Source: Elusimicrobiota bacterium
GTDB lineage: Bacteria; Elusimicrobiota; Elusimicrobia; FEN-1173
Assembly: GCA_016714745.1 (NCBI GenBank)
Contig: JADKCG010000004.1
Location: 1-64,000 of the forward strand
Length of the DNA stretch: 64,000 nt
Direction of reading: 5' to 3'
Shown: in pieces, positions 52,495 through 63,648 of the stretch
Position numbering within the stretch: the stretch's first letter is position 1
Layout: each line of letters starts with the position of its first letter
Translations under genes and position numbers: made by a program
The notes under the pieces: model-generated
What the model was told of the DNA's origin: nothing
Seen by the model: the letters and a program-made list of their open reading frames with translations, nothing else
The model's database searches: none

Positions 52495-53455
52495 AAAAAA
52501 GGACGGAATTCGTATGGTGGCGCCGCTTAAACTTTTCTCGGGCAACGCCCATCCGGCATTGGCAAAAGAAATTGCCAAAGAGTTGGGCACGACCGTGGGC
52601 GAGGCCAGCGTGGGCCGGTTTCCAGACGGCGAAGTGGAAGTCAAAATTGCGGAGAATGTGCGCGGGGCGGACTGTTTCATCATTCAACCCACCAGCTATC
52701 CCGCCAACGACAATTTGATGGAACTTCTGTTGATGGTCGACGCGCTTCGCCGGGCTTCCGCCTGGCGGATCACGGCGGTATTGCCCTATTTCGGCTATGG
52801 CCGACAGGACCGCAAGGCGGAACCCCGCGTTCCCATTTCAGCGAAACTGGTGTCCAACATTATTCGCGCCTCGGGAGTCGACCGGGTCCTCACCATGGAC
52901 CTCCACGCGGGGCAGATCCAGGGGTTCTTTGATATCCCGGTGGACCACCTGTATGCCAATCCCGTCTTGGTGGGCTATTTCCAAAAGAAAAAGATCCCCT
53001 CGGAAACCTTGGTGGTGGTCTCGCCGGACGCCGGAGGCGTGGAACGGGCCCGGGCGTTCGCGAAACGGTTGGAATCGGGTCTGGCCATCATTGACAAACG
53101 GCGCATTTCGCCGCGCGAAGCGAACGTTATGCATGTGGTCGGCGACGTAAAAGGCAAAGTAGCTCTTATCATTGACGATTTGGTGGACACCGGGGGAACG
53201 CTTGTGAAGGCGGCACAAGCTTTGGTGGACGCCGGCGCGACCCGCGTGTTGGCCGCCGCGGCCCATGGGGTGCTGGCCGGTCCGGCGATCGACCGGCTGA
53301 ACGCGTCTCCTGTGGAAGAGTTGGTGATCACCAACAGCATTCCGCTGAACCAGAAGGACGCCCGCAAGATCCGGGTGTTGTCTGTGGCCCCGCTCCTGGC
53401 CGAAGCCATTCAGCGGATTCACGTGGAGCGTTCCATCAGTGAGTTGTTTGTTTGA
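52487..53455 (+). CDS. prs: Ribose-phosphate pyrophosphokinase
   Basis: PRPP synthase. VGRFPDGEVEVKIAENVRG, PYFGYGRQDRK, TMDLHAGQIQGFFDIPVDH and the PRPP loop IIDDLVDTGGTLVKA are all present. The ATG at 52487 gives 322 residues, with ten extra residues before the usual KLFSGNAHPALA opening. glmU-prs-rplY-pth is a very common order, kept here. Confidence 0.95.
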   Translation: MAKKKDGIRMVAPLKLFSGNAHPALAKEIAKELGTTVGEASVGRFPDGEVEVKIAENVRGADCFIIQPTSYPANDNLMELLLMVDALRRASAWRITAVLPYFGYGRQDRKAEPRVPISAKLVSNIIRASGVDRVLTMDLHAGQIQGFFDIPVDHLYANPVLVGYFQKKKIPSETLVVVSPDAGGVERARAFAKRLESGLAIIDKRRISPREANVMHVVGDVKGKVALIIDDLVDTGGTLVKAAQALVDAGATRVLAAAAHGVLAGPAIDRLNASPVEELVITNSIPLNQKDARKIRVLSVAPLLAEAIQRIHVERSISELFV

Positions 53456-53460
53456 TTTTT

Positions 53461-53551
53461 TTGTCGTTGCCCCATTGATGGGGCACGCTGGACAACGGCG
53501 AGATTTTTCTCCGTTGGCAAAGATGCCCGATAAATTGGGCAACGACAAATG
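53461..53551 (+). repeat. Compound palindrome between prs and rplY
   Basis: Outer arms TGTCGTTGCCC and GGGCAACGACA enclose CCCCATTGATGGGG and a second hairpin CAACGGCGAGA/TCTCCGTTG. The outer arms match the simple palindrome at 55236-55265, so both belong to one small repeat family. It may act as a terminator for prs but lacks a T-run. The following 58 bases (53552-53609) should carry the rplY start region. Confidence 0.6.
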
Positions 53552-53609
53552 GCATATGTTTTACATGTTGGAAGTGTTTAGATTTTAGAACTCAAGCGAG
53601 GTATATCCC

Positions 53610-54344
53610 ATGCAGACCATTGAACTCCGCGCAGAAAAGCGCGACTTAGCATCGAAAGGCACGCTCTCCCAACTTCGGTTGAACGGGCAAATCCCTGCCG
53701 TCGTCTATGGCGGAAAAAAGGCGCCGGAGAATTTGGCCCTAAACCTCAAGAACCTGATTCATCTGTTGAAGGGACACGGGGTGAACGTACTGATGAACCT
53801 GAAACTCGGCGACGGCGCGGAAGTCGTTCTTTTGAAAGACGTGCAACGGGATGTTCTTTCCCACGACGTCATTCACGTGGACTTCCAGCGAATGTCGATG
53901 ACCGAAAAGCTTGAAATCAACGTGCCTCTTAACGTGACGGGGGAAGCCCCCGGCGTAAAAATGGGCGGCGGCATTATGGAACATATTTTGCGGAACCTGA
54001 AAGTTCGCTGTCTTCCGACGGACATTCCCGACAATATCCCTGTGGATGTTTCCCATCTTCAGCTGAATCAGGGAATCAAGGTCAAAGATCTCGTGGCCCC
54101 GGCCGGGGTCGACATTTTAAATGACCGAGAAGGATTGGTGGTGAACATTGTGGCGCCTGCCGCCGAAGAAGTGGCCGCGACTCCCGCCGCGGGAGCTGTC
54201 GCCGCTGGAACCGAGCCCGAAGTCATTGCCAAAGGCAAAAAACCCGAGGAAGGCGAAGACGCCGCCGGCGCGAAACCCTCCGCCGCGGGGAAAGCCGCTC
54301 CGGCTCCTGCCAAAGGCGCCCCCGCCGCTAAAGAGAAAAAATAG
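53610..54344 (+). CDS. rplY: 50S ribosomal protein bL25 (Ctc form)
   Basis: The N-terminal bL25 domain begins QTIELRAEKRDLASKGTLSQ with LRLNGQIPAVVYGGKK, and the Ctc-type C-terminal beta domain follows (DFQRMSMTEKLEINVPLNVTGEAPG region; HILRNLKVRCLPTDIPDNI). A tail of about 50 residues is Ala/Pro/Lys-rich (AAGAKPSAAGKAAPAPAK), unusually long and low-complexity. 244 residues in total. Followed by a clear terminator. Confidence 0.93.
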   Translation: MQTIELRAEKRDLASKGTLSQLRLNGQIPAVVYGGKKAPENLALNLKNLIHLLKGHGVNVLMNLKLGDGAEVVLLKDVQRDVLSHDVIHVDFQRMSMTEKLEINVPLNVTGEAPGVKMGGGIMEHILRNLKVRCLPTDIPDNIPVDVSHLQLNQGIKVKDLVAPAGVDILNDREGLVVNIVAPAAEEVAATPAAGAVAAGTEPEVIAKGKKPEEGEDAAGAKPSAAGKAAPAPAKGAPAAKEKK

Positions 54345-54366
54345 AAACAGTCTGTTTCTTTTTTTG
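54344..54366 (+). terminator. Rho-independent terminator of rplY
   Basis: GAAACA-GTC-TGTTTC stem (54344-54358) followed directly by TTTTTTT. It overlaps the last base of the rplY stop codon. It should end the glmU-prs-rplY transcript, so pth needs its own promoter or read-through. Confidence 0.7.
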
Positions 54367-54421
54367 GGGGGGGTGTCGTTTTGGTTTGGCCTTTCGATCC
54401 CCCATTGAGGCGATTCGAGCA

Positions 54422-54627
54422 CGATTTTGTGCCGGTAGCGGGGCTGACCCTGTCCGATCCGGCCCGTAGGCTTCTTAGGGCCGGGAGTTGGGTCAGCCTC
54501 CGGCACAAAATCGCGCGCAGGCCGACGGGGCGCATTTCTTTTGGTTCCTTTTCTTTGGGCGTGCAAAGAAAAGGAACCCGGGTGCAGGGCGGAGCGCCTG
54601 CCCGGGGTAGGAGGGGGTGGAACCCCC
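54422..54627 (+). repeat. Array of palindromes filling the rplY-pth gap
   Basis: Four consecutive inverted repeats: (1) arms 54422-54450 and 54490-54513 (CGATTTTGTGCCGG / CCGGCACAAAATCG) with an inner CCGGCCC/GGGCCGG stem; (2) a perfect 15-base-pair hairpin, GGTTCCTTTTCTTTG at 54543-54557 and its complement at 54564-54578; (3) GCAGGGCG/CGCCTGC at 54585-54600; (4) GGGGG/CCCCC at 54613-54627. No gene is credible in this 332-base gap. The last 50 bases should contain the pth leader (GGAG at 54665). Confidence 0.75.
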
Positions 54628-54676
54628 TTGCTGTTAATTGGAAGGACGGAAGAGCGGATTTTATGGAGAACATCTG

Positions 54677-55231
54677 ATGATTCCCAGCTTAGTGGTGGGG
54701 CTTGGAAACGACGAAAAAAAATATAATCACACGCCGCACAACATCGGGTTTCAAGCCCTTGACGTTTTGGCGCGGCGGCTCAAGCTGACGTGGAAAGACG
54801 AGAAAGACAAGGTTCACTCGGCGAGCAAGGGGTCTTTGCGGTTGATCAAACCAAAGTCCCTGATGAATGTTTCCGGGGAAAAAGTTTTTTGGGCCGCGGC
54901 CTGGTGGCACATCCCTGTTTCGGAAATGGTGGTGTTGTGCGATGACTTCTCTCTTCCTTGGGGAAAAATTCGGATACGCCGCAAAGGCAGTTCCGGCGGG
55001 CACAACGGACTGGATTCCGTGATTCAGGCGTTCAATACCGAAGACCTGGCCCGGCTTCGGATCGGGGTGGGGCCCGTTCCGGCGGGGATGGATCCCAAAG
55101 ACTTCGTCTTAAAAAAAGGGAATGATGAAACGTTGGCCGAGTTGGCGGACCTGGCCGCGGACGCGTTGAACGCCGTTTTATCGGAAGGCGTCGACGCCGC
55201 CATGAACCATTTTAACGGTCTTCCGGGGTAA
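54677..55231 (+). CDS. pth: Peptidyl-tRNA hydrolase
   Basis: Pth recycles peptidyl-tRNA released by stalled ribosomes. PSLVVGLGNDEKKYNHTPHNIGF is the N-terminal signature with the catalytic His in TPHNIGF; the usual GNPG is GNDE here. LRLIKPKSLMNVSGE, VVLCDDFSLPWGKIRIR and GSSGGHNGLDSVIQ (conserved catalytic-site Asp, His and Asn) follow. I use the ATG at 54677 with GGAG eight bases upstream; 184 residues, normal. Confidence 0.93.
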   Translation: MIPSLVVGLGNDEKKYNHTPHNIGFQALDVLARRLKLTWKDEKDKVHSASKGSLRLIKPKSLMNVSGEKVFWAAAWWHIPVSEMVVLCDDFSLPWGKIRIRRKGSSGGHNGLDSVIQAFNTEDLARLRIGVGPVPAGMDPKDFVLKKGNDETLAELADLAADALNAVLSEGVDAAMNHFNGLPG

Positions 55232-55235
55232 TCAT

Positions 55236-55265
55236 TGTCGTTGCCCCATAAATGGGGCAACGACA
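55236..55265 (+). repeat. Perfect palindrome after pth
   Basis: TGTCGTTGCCCCAT, two-base loop AA, ATGGGGCAACGACA: 14 perfect base pairs. Same arm sequence as the outer arms at 53461-53551. Could act as a bidirectional transcription stop, though without a T-run. Confidence 0.75.
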
Positions 55266-55273
55266 CAATTCTA

Positions 55274-55378
55274 ACCTGAAAATTTCAGATGACCAATCAT
55301 TTCCGCCTGGGAGGGCTAAAAAATATGTTCCGGACCCTGTCAACGGTAGCCCTGTGCCAACCGGGGAATCCCGGCTAA
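55274..55378 (+). repeat. Dispersed structured repeat, copy B (reference copy)
   Basis: ACCTGAAAATTTCA, GCCTGGGAGGGC (hairpin with one G-T pair), TTCCGGACCCTGTC, ACGGTAG and CCAACCGGGGAATCCCGGC (hairpin CCGGG/CCCGG) followed by TAAGC. It shares block order with copies A and C. It ends 14 bases before the clpB start, so if transcribed it would be the clpB leader. Confidence 0.75.
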
Positions 55379-55392
55379 GCGGGGGGTGACGC

Positions 55393-57975
<2,583 letters not shown>

Positions 57976-57997
57976 TTTGGGGAATCTTTTGTATTTC

Positions 57998-58753
57998 GTG
58001 GCACGGGCCTCTTGCCCGTGTGCTCTGCGAATTGTTTTTATCGTTCCTCTTTTGGCGCTCCTTCTAATATCGGCCAAGAAAATCGATCGCATTCAAAATT
58101 CTTTAAAAGAGGCCGGGGGCGTTGCCCGCTTTGAACGGGTGGAAACGGTGGATTGGATTTTTTCTGTGGCGCGACCGTCCGAAAAAGGCGTTGTGACCTG
58201 GCGGGGCCGTCAACGCATGAAACGGGTGGGATCGGAATTTGCGGTTCGGGAAGATCTGGACACTCCCAACGGGTTTTGGACCGTTTGGGTGGGGGCGATC
58301 ACGGCGGTTCAAAAGAATGGGTTGCCGGTGACCGACCCCGCGGTTCTCGACACTTTGGGGGCAGATACCCGCAAACGGGCCTTTTGGATTTTGGCGCCTT
58401 TTACCTTTTTGGACGCGGATTCCAAGGGGGACTATCTGGGGTCGGCCTATTTTCAAAACCGGCTTGTTCACCGGGTGAAATTCGAACTTGATAAAGAGGG
58501 GGGATTCCCCCTTTCAGGCCCCCTCATCCTTCAGCTCGACCCCGACACTTCTCTTTTGCGCGGAGCGTCGTGGGGGGGAGAAAAAGGAGGCGAATGCCTC
58601 CTGGAGGATTTCGAAATGCGTCAGAACCTCCTCAACATCCCGGCCCTCTGGACCTTGTATAATGCCGCGGGGGAACGCATGGAAGTTCTCCGTGTCAACG
58701 GTTGTGTTTTTAACTCTTATATTGAAGATTCTCTTTTTTCCGTTTCGCGCTAG
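57998..58753 (+). CDS. Membrane-anchored protein of unknown function
   Basis: A hydrophobic N-terminus (ALRIVFIVPLLALLLISAKK) is followed by about 210 residues with alternating strands: GVVTWRGRQRMKRVGSEFAV, GFWTVWVGAITAVQKNG, LLRGASWGGEKGGECLLEDF. It looks like an exported outer-membrane lipoprotein-sorting (LolA-like) type fold, but I do not assign one. The start is unsure: GTG at 57998, TTG at 57977 or 57989. A palindrome (CACGGGC/GCCCGTG, 58002-58020) lies right at the start and supplies the first codons (VARASCPC). The gene ends 42 bases before the aminopeptidase. Confidence 0.55.
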   Translation: MARASCPCALRIVFIVPLLALLLISAKKIDRIQNSLKEAGGVARFERVETVDWIFSVARPSEKGVVTWRGRQRMKRVGSEFAVREDLDTPNGFWTVWVGAITAVQKNGLPVTDPAVLDTLGADTRKRAFWILAPFTFLDADSKGDYLGSAYFQNRLVHRVKFELDKEGGFPLSGPLILQLDPDTSLLRGASWGGEKGGECLLEDFEMRQNLLNIPALWTLYNAAGERMEVLRVNGCVFNSYIEDSLFSVSR

Positions 58754-58794
58754 CCGCGACGCCGCATACCCGGAACACCAAGGAGATTGACCCC

Positions 58795-61242
58795 ATGTTG
58801 GAAAACCTTTTTGAATGCAAGCGATCGAGTCTAGACGCGCGGTTTACCCTCAAAGGCTCTGTGCCGCACTACGCGCCGGACCGGACGTTTGACACGGAAC
58901 ATATTCGGCTCGACCTGCGCCTGGATATCCCCCGGAAAACCCTTCAGGGGATCTGCACCACCTCCCTCTCTGTTTTGGCGGAGGGAGCCGAGAAACTCGT
59001 TTTTGATGCGGTCAACTTTAAAATCGCGTCTGTCCGAAGCAAAGGCCGTTCGCTTAAATTCGAAAACGACGGCAAAAAACTGGCCGTCCTTTTACCCGCC
59101 CCCGCCTGCCGCGGAGACAAAATGGACATCGCGATCCAATATAAAGTCATCCAACCAAAACTGGGACTTTATTTCATTGGGCCTGACCGGGGCTATCCCA
59201 AGAAACCGGTCCAGGTGTGGACCCAAGGGGAAGACGAATATGCCCGGTATTGGTTCCCCTGCCACGATTCCCCCCAGGATCGCACAACGACGGAAATCAT
59301 TGTGCGTGTCCCGAAAGGGTTTACGGCGGTTTCCAATGGCCGGTTGGTGCGGAAATCGTCCCAAGGGCGGGAGACCCTGTTTCATTGGAAACAAGAAATT
59401 CCCCATGCCACGTACCTGGTCACCCTGGCCGTGGGAGAATTTTCTGAAATCAAAGACGCGTGGCGGGGAAAGCCGGTTCTGTACTACGTGCCCAAAGGTC
59501 GCGAAGACGACGCCCGCCGGGCGTTTGGGAAGACCCCTAAAATGATGGAGTTCTTCTCCCAACAGATTGGCGTTCCCTACGCTTATCCCAAATACGCCCA
59601 GGTGGCCGCCCTCGACTTTATTTTTGGGGGCATGGAAAATACCAGCGCGACCACCCAGACGGCTCTTACTCTGCACGATGAACGAGCCCATTTGGATTTC
59701 TCTTCGGATCCTCTCGTGGCGCACGAATTGGCCCACCAATGGTTCGGCGATCTTTTGACGTGCCGCGACTGGTCCCACGCTTGGTTGAACGAAAGTTTCG
59801 CCACGTATTTTGAGGCCCTCTTCACGGAATACGACAAGGGCGCCGACGAATTCGCTTTGGAACTTCGCCAGAACGAAGAGATCTATTTTGAGGAAGATCG
59901 CGACCATTATCGTCGGGCCATCGTGACCAAAACGTTCAAACAGCCGTCGGACCTCTTCGATCGGCACCTCTATGAAAAAGGCTCCCTCGTTCTCCATATG
60001 CTGAGGGGGATTTTGGGCGACCGGGATTTTTGGAAATCCATTGGCACGTATGTGCGAGACAACCGTGGAAAGGTGGTGGAAACCCGCCAACTGTTGGACG
60101 CCATCGAGAAAGCCACAGGGAAAAACCTGTCGAAGTTTTTTGACCAATGGGTTTACGGCGCGGGTCACCCGGAATACAAAGTTCGCTATTGGTGGGACGC
60201 TCGGAAAAAAGAGGCCGTGGTCCGGGTTCTTCAAACCCAGGCGACAAACGGGGAGACGAATCTGTTCAGCCTCCCCATCGAATTTGGTTTCCGATGGGGC
60301 AAAACGGAAAAACGCTTCAAGGAAATCGTGGACAAGAAATCCCATCTGTTCCGGTTTAAACTGAGGGGGGAGCCGGACGTGGCGCTTTTCGATCCGGACC
60401 ACAAAATCCTAAAAAAAGTGGAGTTTCCCAAATCCGAAGCGATGTGGGTTCGCCAACTCATCCAGGACCCCCATATTCTCGGTCGGGTGGACGCGGCCAA
60501 AGCTTTGGGGAAGGTGGGAAGCCCGGCGGTGGTGGAGGTTTTGGCCAAAACCATTTTGACGGAAAAGTTCTGGCATGTGCAGGGAGAAATGGCCCAAGCG
60601 CTGGGGCAAATTCGCACGCCCGCCGCGTCCCAAGCGCTCTTGCGGGCGCACAGTGACATTGTTCATCCCAAGGCCCGCCGGGCCATTCTCTATGCCATGG
60701 GTGAATTTCGTGAACTGTCTGTGAGGGATCGGCTTCTCAAAACCTATGAAGAAGAAAAAAGTTATTTCGCCTATAACCAGGCGGTCCGCGCGTTGTCTCG
60801 TCAGGGAGATCCCTCGGCCCTCGCCGTGATTGAGCGTTCATTGAAGCGGGAGTCTTGGAACGATGTCACCCGTTCCGGTGCGCTCGAGGCGCTCACGGCG
60901 CTCAAACCCGCGGACGTGGTGGCTCGATTGAAAAAGCACACGGCCTACGGTGTCCCGGACACACGTCGAATGACCGCGATTCGATGTTTGGCCCAGGTGG
61001 GTGTCGGACGTGACGACGTGCAAGACCATTTGATCGGTCTCTTGAACGATCCCTATCTCCTGGTCCAGATGGCGGCTGTCCGAGGGCTCACCCAAATGGG
61101 AGACGAACGGGCGGTTCCCGCGCTCCAAAAACTCGCGAAAGGCGATCGGGACGGCCGCCTCCTCCGCTCGGCCCAAGAAGCGGTCGAGAAATTAAAAAAA
61201 GGAATCGAAGACGAACCGAAAAAAAATGGGAATGGGAAGTAA
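58795..61242 (+). CDS. M1-family metallo-aminopeptidase with HEAT-like C-terminal domain
   Basis: Zinc aminopeptidase removing N-terminal residues. The exopeptidase motif FGGMENTSATT and the zinc site VAHELAHQWFGD with the third ligand Glu in WLNESFATYFEALF are complete, near residues 279, 305 and 328. The N-terminal beta domain starts at about residue 25 (TFDTEHIRLDLRLDIPRKTL). From about residue 560 to the end there are helical repeats (DAAKALGKVGSPAVVEVLAK, EMAQALGQIRTPAASQALL, MAAVRGLTQMGDERAVPALQ) of the HEAT/PBS-lyase type in place of the usual ERAP1-like domain. No signal peptide, so cytoplasmic. AAGGAG precedes the ATG. 815 residues. Confidence 0.92.
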   Translation: MLENLFECKRSSLDARFTLKGSVPHYAPDRTFDTEHIRLDLRLDIPRKTLQGICTTSLSVLAEGAEKLVFDAVNFKIASVRSKGRSLKFENDGKKLAVLLPAPACRGDKMDIAIQYKVIQPKLGLYFIGPDRGYPKKPVQVWTQGEDEYARYWFPCHDSPQDRTTTEIIVRVPKGFTAVSNGRLVRKSSQGRETLFHWKQEIPHATYLVTLAVGEFSEIKDAWRGKPVLYYVPKGREDDARRAFGKTPKMMEFFSQQIGVPYAYPKYAQVAALDFIFGGMENTSATTQTALTLHDERAHLDFSSDPLVAHELAHQWFGDLLTCRDWSHAWLNESFATYFEALFTEYDKGADEFALELRQNEEIYFEEDRDHYRRAIVTKTFKQPSDLFDRHLYEKGSLVLHMLRGILGDRDFWKSIGTYVRDNRGKVVETRQLLDAIEKATGKNLSKFFDQWVYGAGHPEYKVRYWWDARKKEAVVRVLQTQATNGETNLFSLPIEFGFRWGKTEKRFKEIVDKKSHLFRFKLRGEPDVALFDPDHKILKKVEFPKSEAMWVRQLIQDPHILGRVDAAKALGKVGSPAVVEVLAKTILTEKFWHVQGEMAQALGQIRTPAASQALLRAHSDIVHPKARRAILYAMGEFRELSVRDRLLKTYEEEKSYFAYNQAVRALSRQGDPSALAVIERSLKRESWNDVTRSGALEALTALKPADVVARLKKHTAYGVPDTRRMTAIRCLAQVGVGRDDVQDHLIGLLNDPYLLVQMAAVRGLTQMGDERAVPALQKLAKGDRDGRLLRSAQEAVEKLKKGIEDEPKKNGNGK

Positions 61243-61248
61243 TTCGGA

Positions 61249-61269
61249 GCGCGGGCGACCCGCCCGCGC
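61249..61269 (+). repeat. Perfect GC hairpin after the aminopeptidase
   Basis: GCGCGGGCG-ACC-CGCCCGCGC, nine perfect base pairs with a three-base loop. No T-run follows. Simple GC palindrome of the kind repeated between genes in this window. Confidence 0.6.
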
Positions 61270-61288
61270 GCCACACAACAAGGAATAG

Positions 61289-62079
61289 ATGATCCCCTGG
61301 AACGTTCTCCTCGCTGATCCGGATGGTGTTGACGTGTCTGTTCTTGCCCGTTTTTCGCAACGGAAAAGAAGATCCCCCTGATGGATGCCCAACGGCTGGC
61401 GCGGCATGCGTGGGGTTTTTTGGGTCAAAATCTTGATGAATCCGCCGCTCGCGTTCTTGTCTCCTCCTCAGCGGCCGCGGGGATGAAGGCCTTTGCTGTG
61501 ACGGACCAGGAGATCCCCCCATTGCATGAACCGGCCTCCGCCCATGGGGTCATCTTCGAGGAAGCCCGTATGTCCCTCTCGGTGGGAATCCCTTCCACCT
61601 TGCGATCTCTTGACCTCTCCCAAATTCAACTCCTCTCTGTGGCCTGTCTCCGCCGAGATTCCTTTGTGACGAAGACAACGAAAGAAGAAGTGTCCACAGG
61701 GCGTCGAATGGCGGGGCTGGGCATCATGCTCGCCACGGGAATCCCGGTGGGAATGGGAAAGGCCAAAGAAACGCAAAAGACCGTGGCGGAAACGGAATGG
61801 GTTTTGTTTTTAGATATTTTTGGAGACGGGGGCCGTTGGCGGGTGGTACCGGCTGGTTTCGATTTTTCAGGATTGGGTTCGGAGAAAGGATCTGTTGGGC
61901 CGGACAATTTGCGCCGCTTTCTGCTTTTGCTCCACAAACGGGCCCCGTCCGCCTTCTTAAACCGCGGCGCCCGTTGGTGGTTGGAAGGCCGCCCGCTCAA
62001 TACCGCGGGATACGACGAAGTGTCTGACGTGGATCAGGAATCCCGCTGGCTTCTGACGTTAACAAAACAAATCCCATGA
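61289..62079 (+). CDS. Uncharacterised protein (one frameshift near the start)
   Basis: The ATG at 61289 has AAGGA six bases upstream and reads MIPWNVLLADPDGVDVSVLA, then hits TGA at 61379. Adding one C to the CCCCC run at 61374-61378 joins it to RSPLMDAQRLARHAWGFLGQ and the rest, a total of about 263 residues. The body has SLSVGIPSTLRSLDLSQIQL, then a predicted alpha/beta part (AGLGIMLATGIPVGMGKA) and WVLFLDIFGDGGRWRVVPAG. No family recognised; cytoplasmic by composition. Its stop overlaps the xseA start (ATGA). Confidence 0.6.
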
Positions 62080-63416
62080 CGGACGAAAAAAAATCTCTTT
62101 CTGTCAGCCAAGTGAACCGGGCCATCGGCGCGGCGTTGGAAGATCAATTCTCTGACGCTTTCTGGGTGGTGGGCGAGGTTCAAGGTTATGACCGAGACGC
62201 TTCCAAAGCCAGCCAACGGCGTTGGGGCCAAATCTATTTCGAGCTGATCGAAAAAGAGGCCGGTTCGGACACGGTGAAAGCCGGCATCAAAGCACTTGTG
62301 TGGGGCGACGTCCACAACGCCATGAAAGCCAAACTGCTGGACGTCGCGGGAGATTTGAAATTTCAAGACGGTCTCCAAGTGAGACTTCTCTGCAAGATTG
62401 ATTTTTATTGGCCTCGCGCCAATCTCCAGTTGAAAGTGTTGGACGTGGACCCCCATTTTACCCTGGGCGACATGGAACGGGCTCGTCGGGAACTGATCGA
62501 ATCCCTCAAACGCACCGGTCTTTTTGATCGGAACCGTGAAACCCCGCTGTCGATGGTTCCCCTGGACATCGGATTGATCACGTCCGACGGGAGCGCGGCC
62601 TACCATGATTTCGTTGAAGAATTGCGGAGTTCCGGCTATGCCTTTCGACTGCATTTTGTGGATGCTCGCATGCAAGGCGCGGACACGGAAAACGATGTCC
62701 CCCGCGCCCTCGTCCTATTGGCCAAAAATCCCGAGGTGGAGGTCATTGTTTTGATTCGCGGAGGGGGATCCCGCTCGGACTTGATTTGGTTTGACAAAGA
62801 AAAGGTGGCCCGGGCCGTGGCGGTCTGTCCGATCCCCGTGGTCACGGGCATTGGCCATGAAATCGATTTGTCCGTGGCGGACCTGGTGGCCCACACCAGC
62901 CGAAAAACGCCCACCGCGGTGGCACAGTTTTTAATCGAACGGGCCCGAGCGTTTGAAACAGTTTTATCGGACGCGTCTCGCTCCCTCCGGGAAGCCGCGC
63001 AAGAACGGTTGGACCGAGAATCTCGCGCTCTCTCGGAAGCGGCTAAAACGTGGAGAGAAAGCGCGGGACACTCCGTGTCCCTTTTTCAAAAAACATTGTC
63101 GACCAGCACGGAGTTTCTTCGTGCTTCGGCCCGGCGACATCTGGGTCTTTTGGCCGAGCGGTTGAAAGTTGCCCCGGCCCGTTTGGAGGGCGGGGCGCGG
63201 GGGATCCTTCGGTCAAACACCGAACGCCTTGAGTCTTTCCGAAAAGAATGCGAATTTAAGGATCCCCGCCGAATCTTGGCGCGGGGATACAGCCTGATCT
63301 ACGTCGGTGGACGCATCGCCAAAAGTGTCCGCTCGGTGCAGGTGGGGGAATTCATCGAAGCGCGCCTCTCCGACGGTCTCGTCACCGCCAACGTGCTGGC
63401 GACAAAAAAGGATTGA
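62076..63416 (+). CDS. xseA: Exodeoxyribonuclease VII large subunit
   Basis: XseA is the catalytic subunit that degrades single-stranded DNA. SLSVSQVNRAIGAALEDQFS begins an OB fold, IVLIRGGGSRSDLIWFD and PVVTGIGHEIDLSVADLVAH mark the nuclease core, RKTPTAVAQFLIERA and a long coiled region (about residues 285-385) follow, and DPRRILARGYSLIYVGG is the C-terminal block. 446 residues, normal. Coupled to the upstream gene and followed at once by xseB. Confidence 0.94.
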   Translation: MTDEKKSLSVSQVNRAIGAALEDQFSDAFWVVGEVQGYDRDASKASQRRWGQIYFELIEKEAGSDTVKAGIKALVWGDVHNAMKAKLLDVAGDLKFQDGLQVRLLCKIDFYWPRANLQLKVLDVDPHFTLGDMERARRELIESLKRTGLFDRNRETPLSMVPLDIGLITSDGSAAYHDFVEELRSSGYAFRLHFVDARMQGADTENDVPRALVLLAKNPEVEVIVLIRGGGSRSDLIWFDKEKVARAVAVCPIPVVTGIGHEIDLSVADLVAHTSRKTPTAVAQFLIERARAFETVLSDASRSLREAAQERLDRESRALSEAAKTWRESAGHSVSLFQKTLSTSTEFLRASARRHLGLLAERLKVAPARLEGGARGILRSNTERLESFRKECEFKDPRRILARGYSLIYVGGRIAKSVRSVQVGEFIEARLSDGLVTANVLATKKD

Positions 63417-63417
63417 T

Positions 63418-63648
63418 ATGACAAAAAAATCAGAAGGATACGCCCAAGCGTACGAGGAACTTCAGAAAATATTGGAAGCCATGGATCAGGGCGAAGTGGA
63501 CGTGGACGAACTCTCCGAAAAGGTCAAACGCGCCGCCGAACTCATCGAGTTCTGCCAAAAACGCCTGCGTGACACCGAACTCCAAGTCAAACGCGTCATG
63601 CAAAAACTCGAAGAAACCGTAAAGGAAGAGGAATCCCACGATCGCTGA
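63418..63648 (+). CDS. xseB: Exodeoxyribonuclease VII small subunit
   Basis: 76 residues, helical and charged: GYAQAYEELQKILEAMDQGEVDVDELSEKVKRAAELIEFC (quoted core MDQGEVDVDELSEKVKRA), then QKRLRDTELQVKRVM. This is the classic XseB pattern. The ATG at 63418 starts one base after the xseA stop. Ends with a Glu-rich tail, just before repeat copy C. Confidence 0.93.
   Translation: MTKKSEGYAQAYEELQKILEAMDQGEVDVDELSEKVKRAAELIEFCQKRLRDTELQVKRVMQKLEETVKEEESHDR

Noticed and set aside
54345..54676. Small genes in the rplY-pth gap (open frames on both strands).
   Set aside because: They read through consecutive palindromes, have Arg/Pro/Gly-rich nonsense composition and no ribosome site.
59092..60402. 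Long open frame of about 436 codons on the minus strand opposite the M1 aminopeptidase.
   Set aside because: It is the codon mirror of a clear conserved enzyme in a GC-rich gene, with no family motifs, start signal or operon context.
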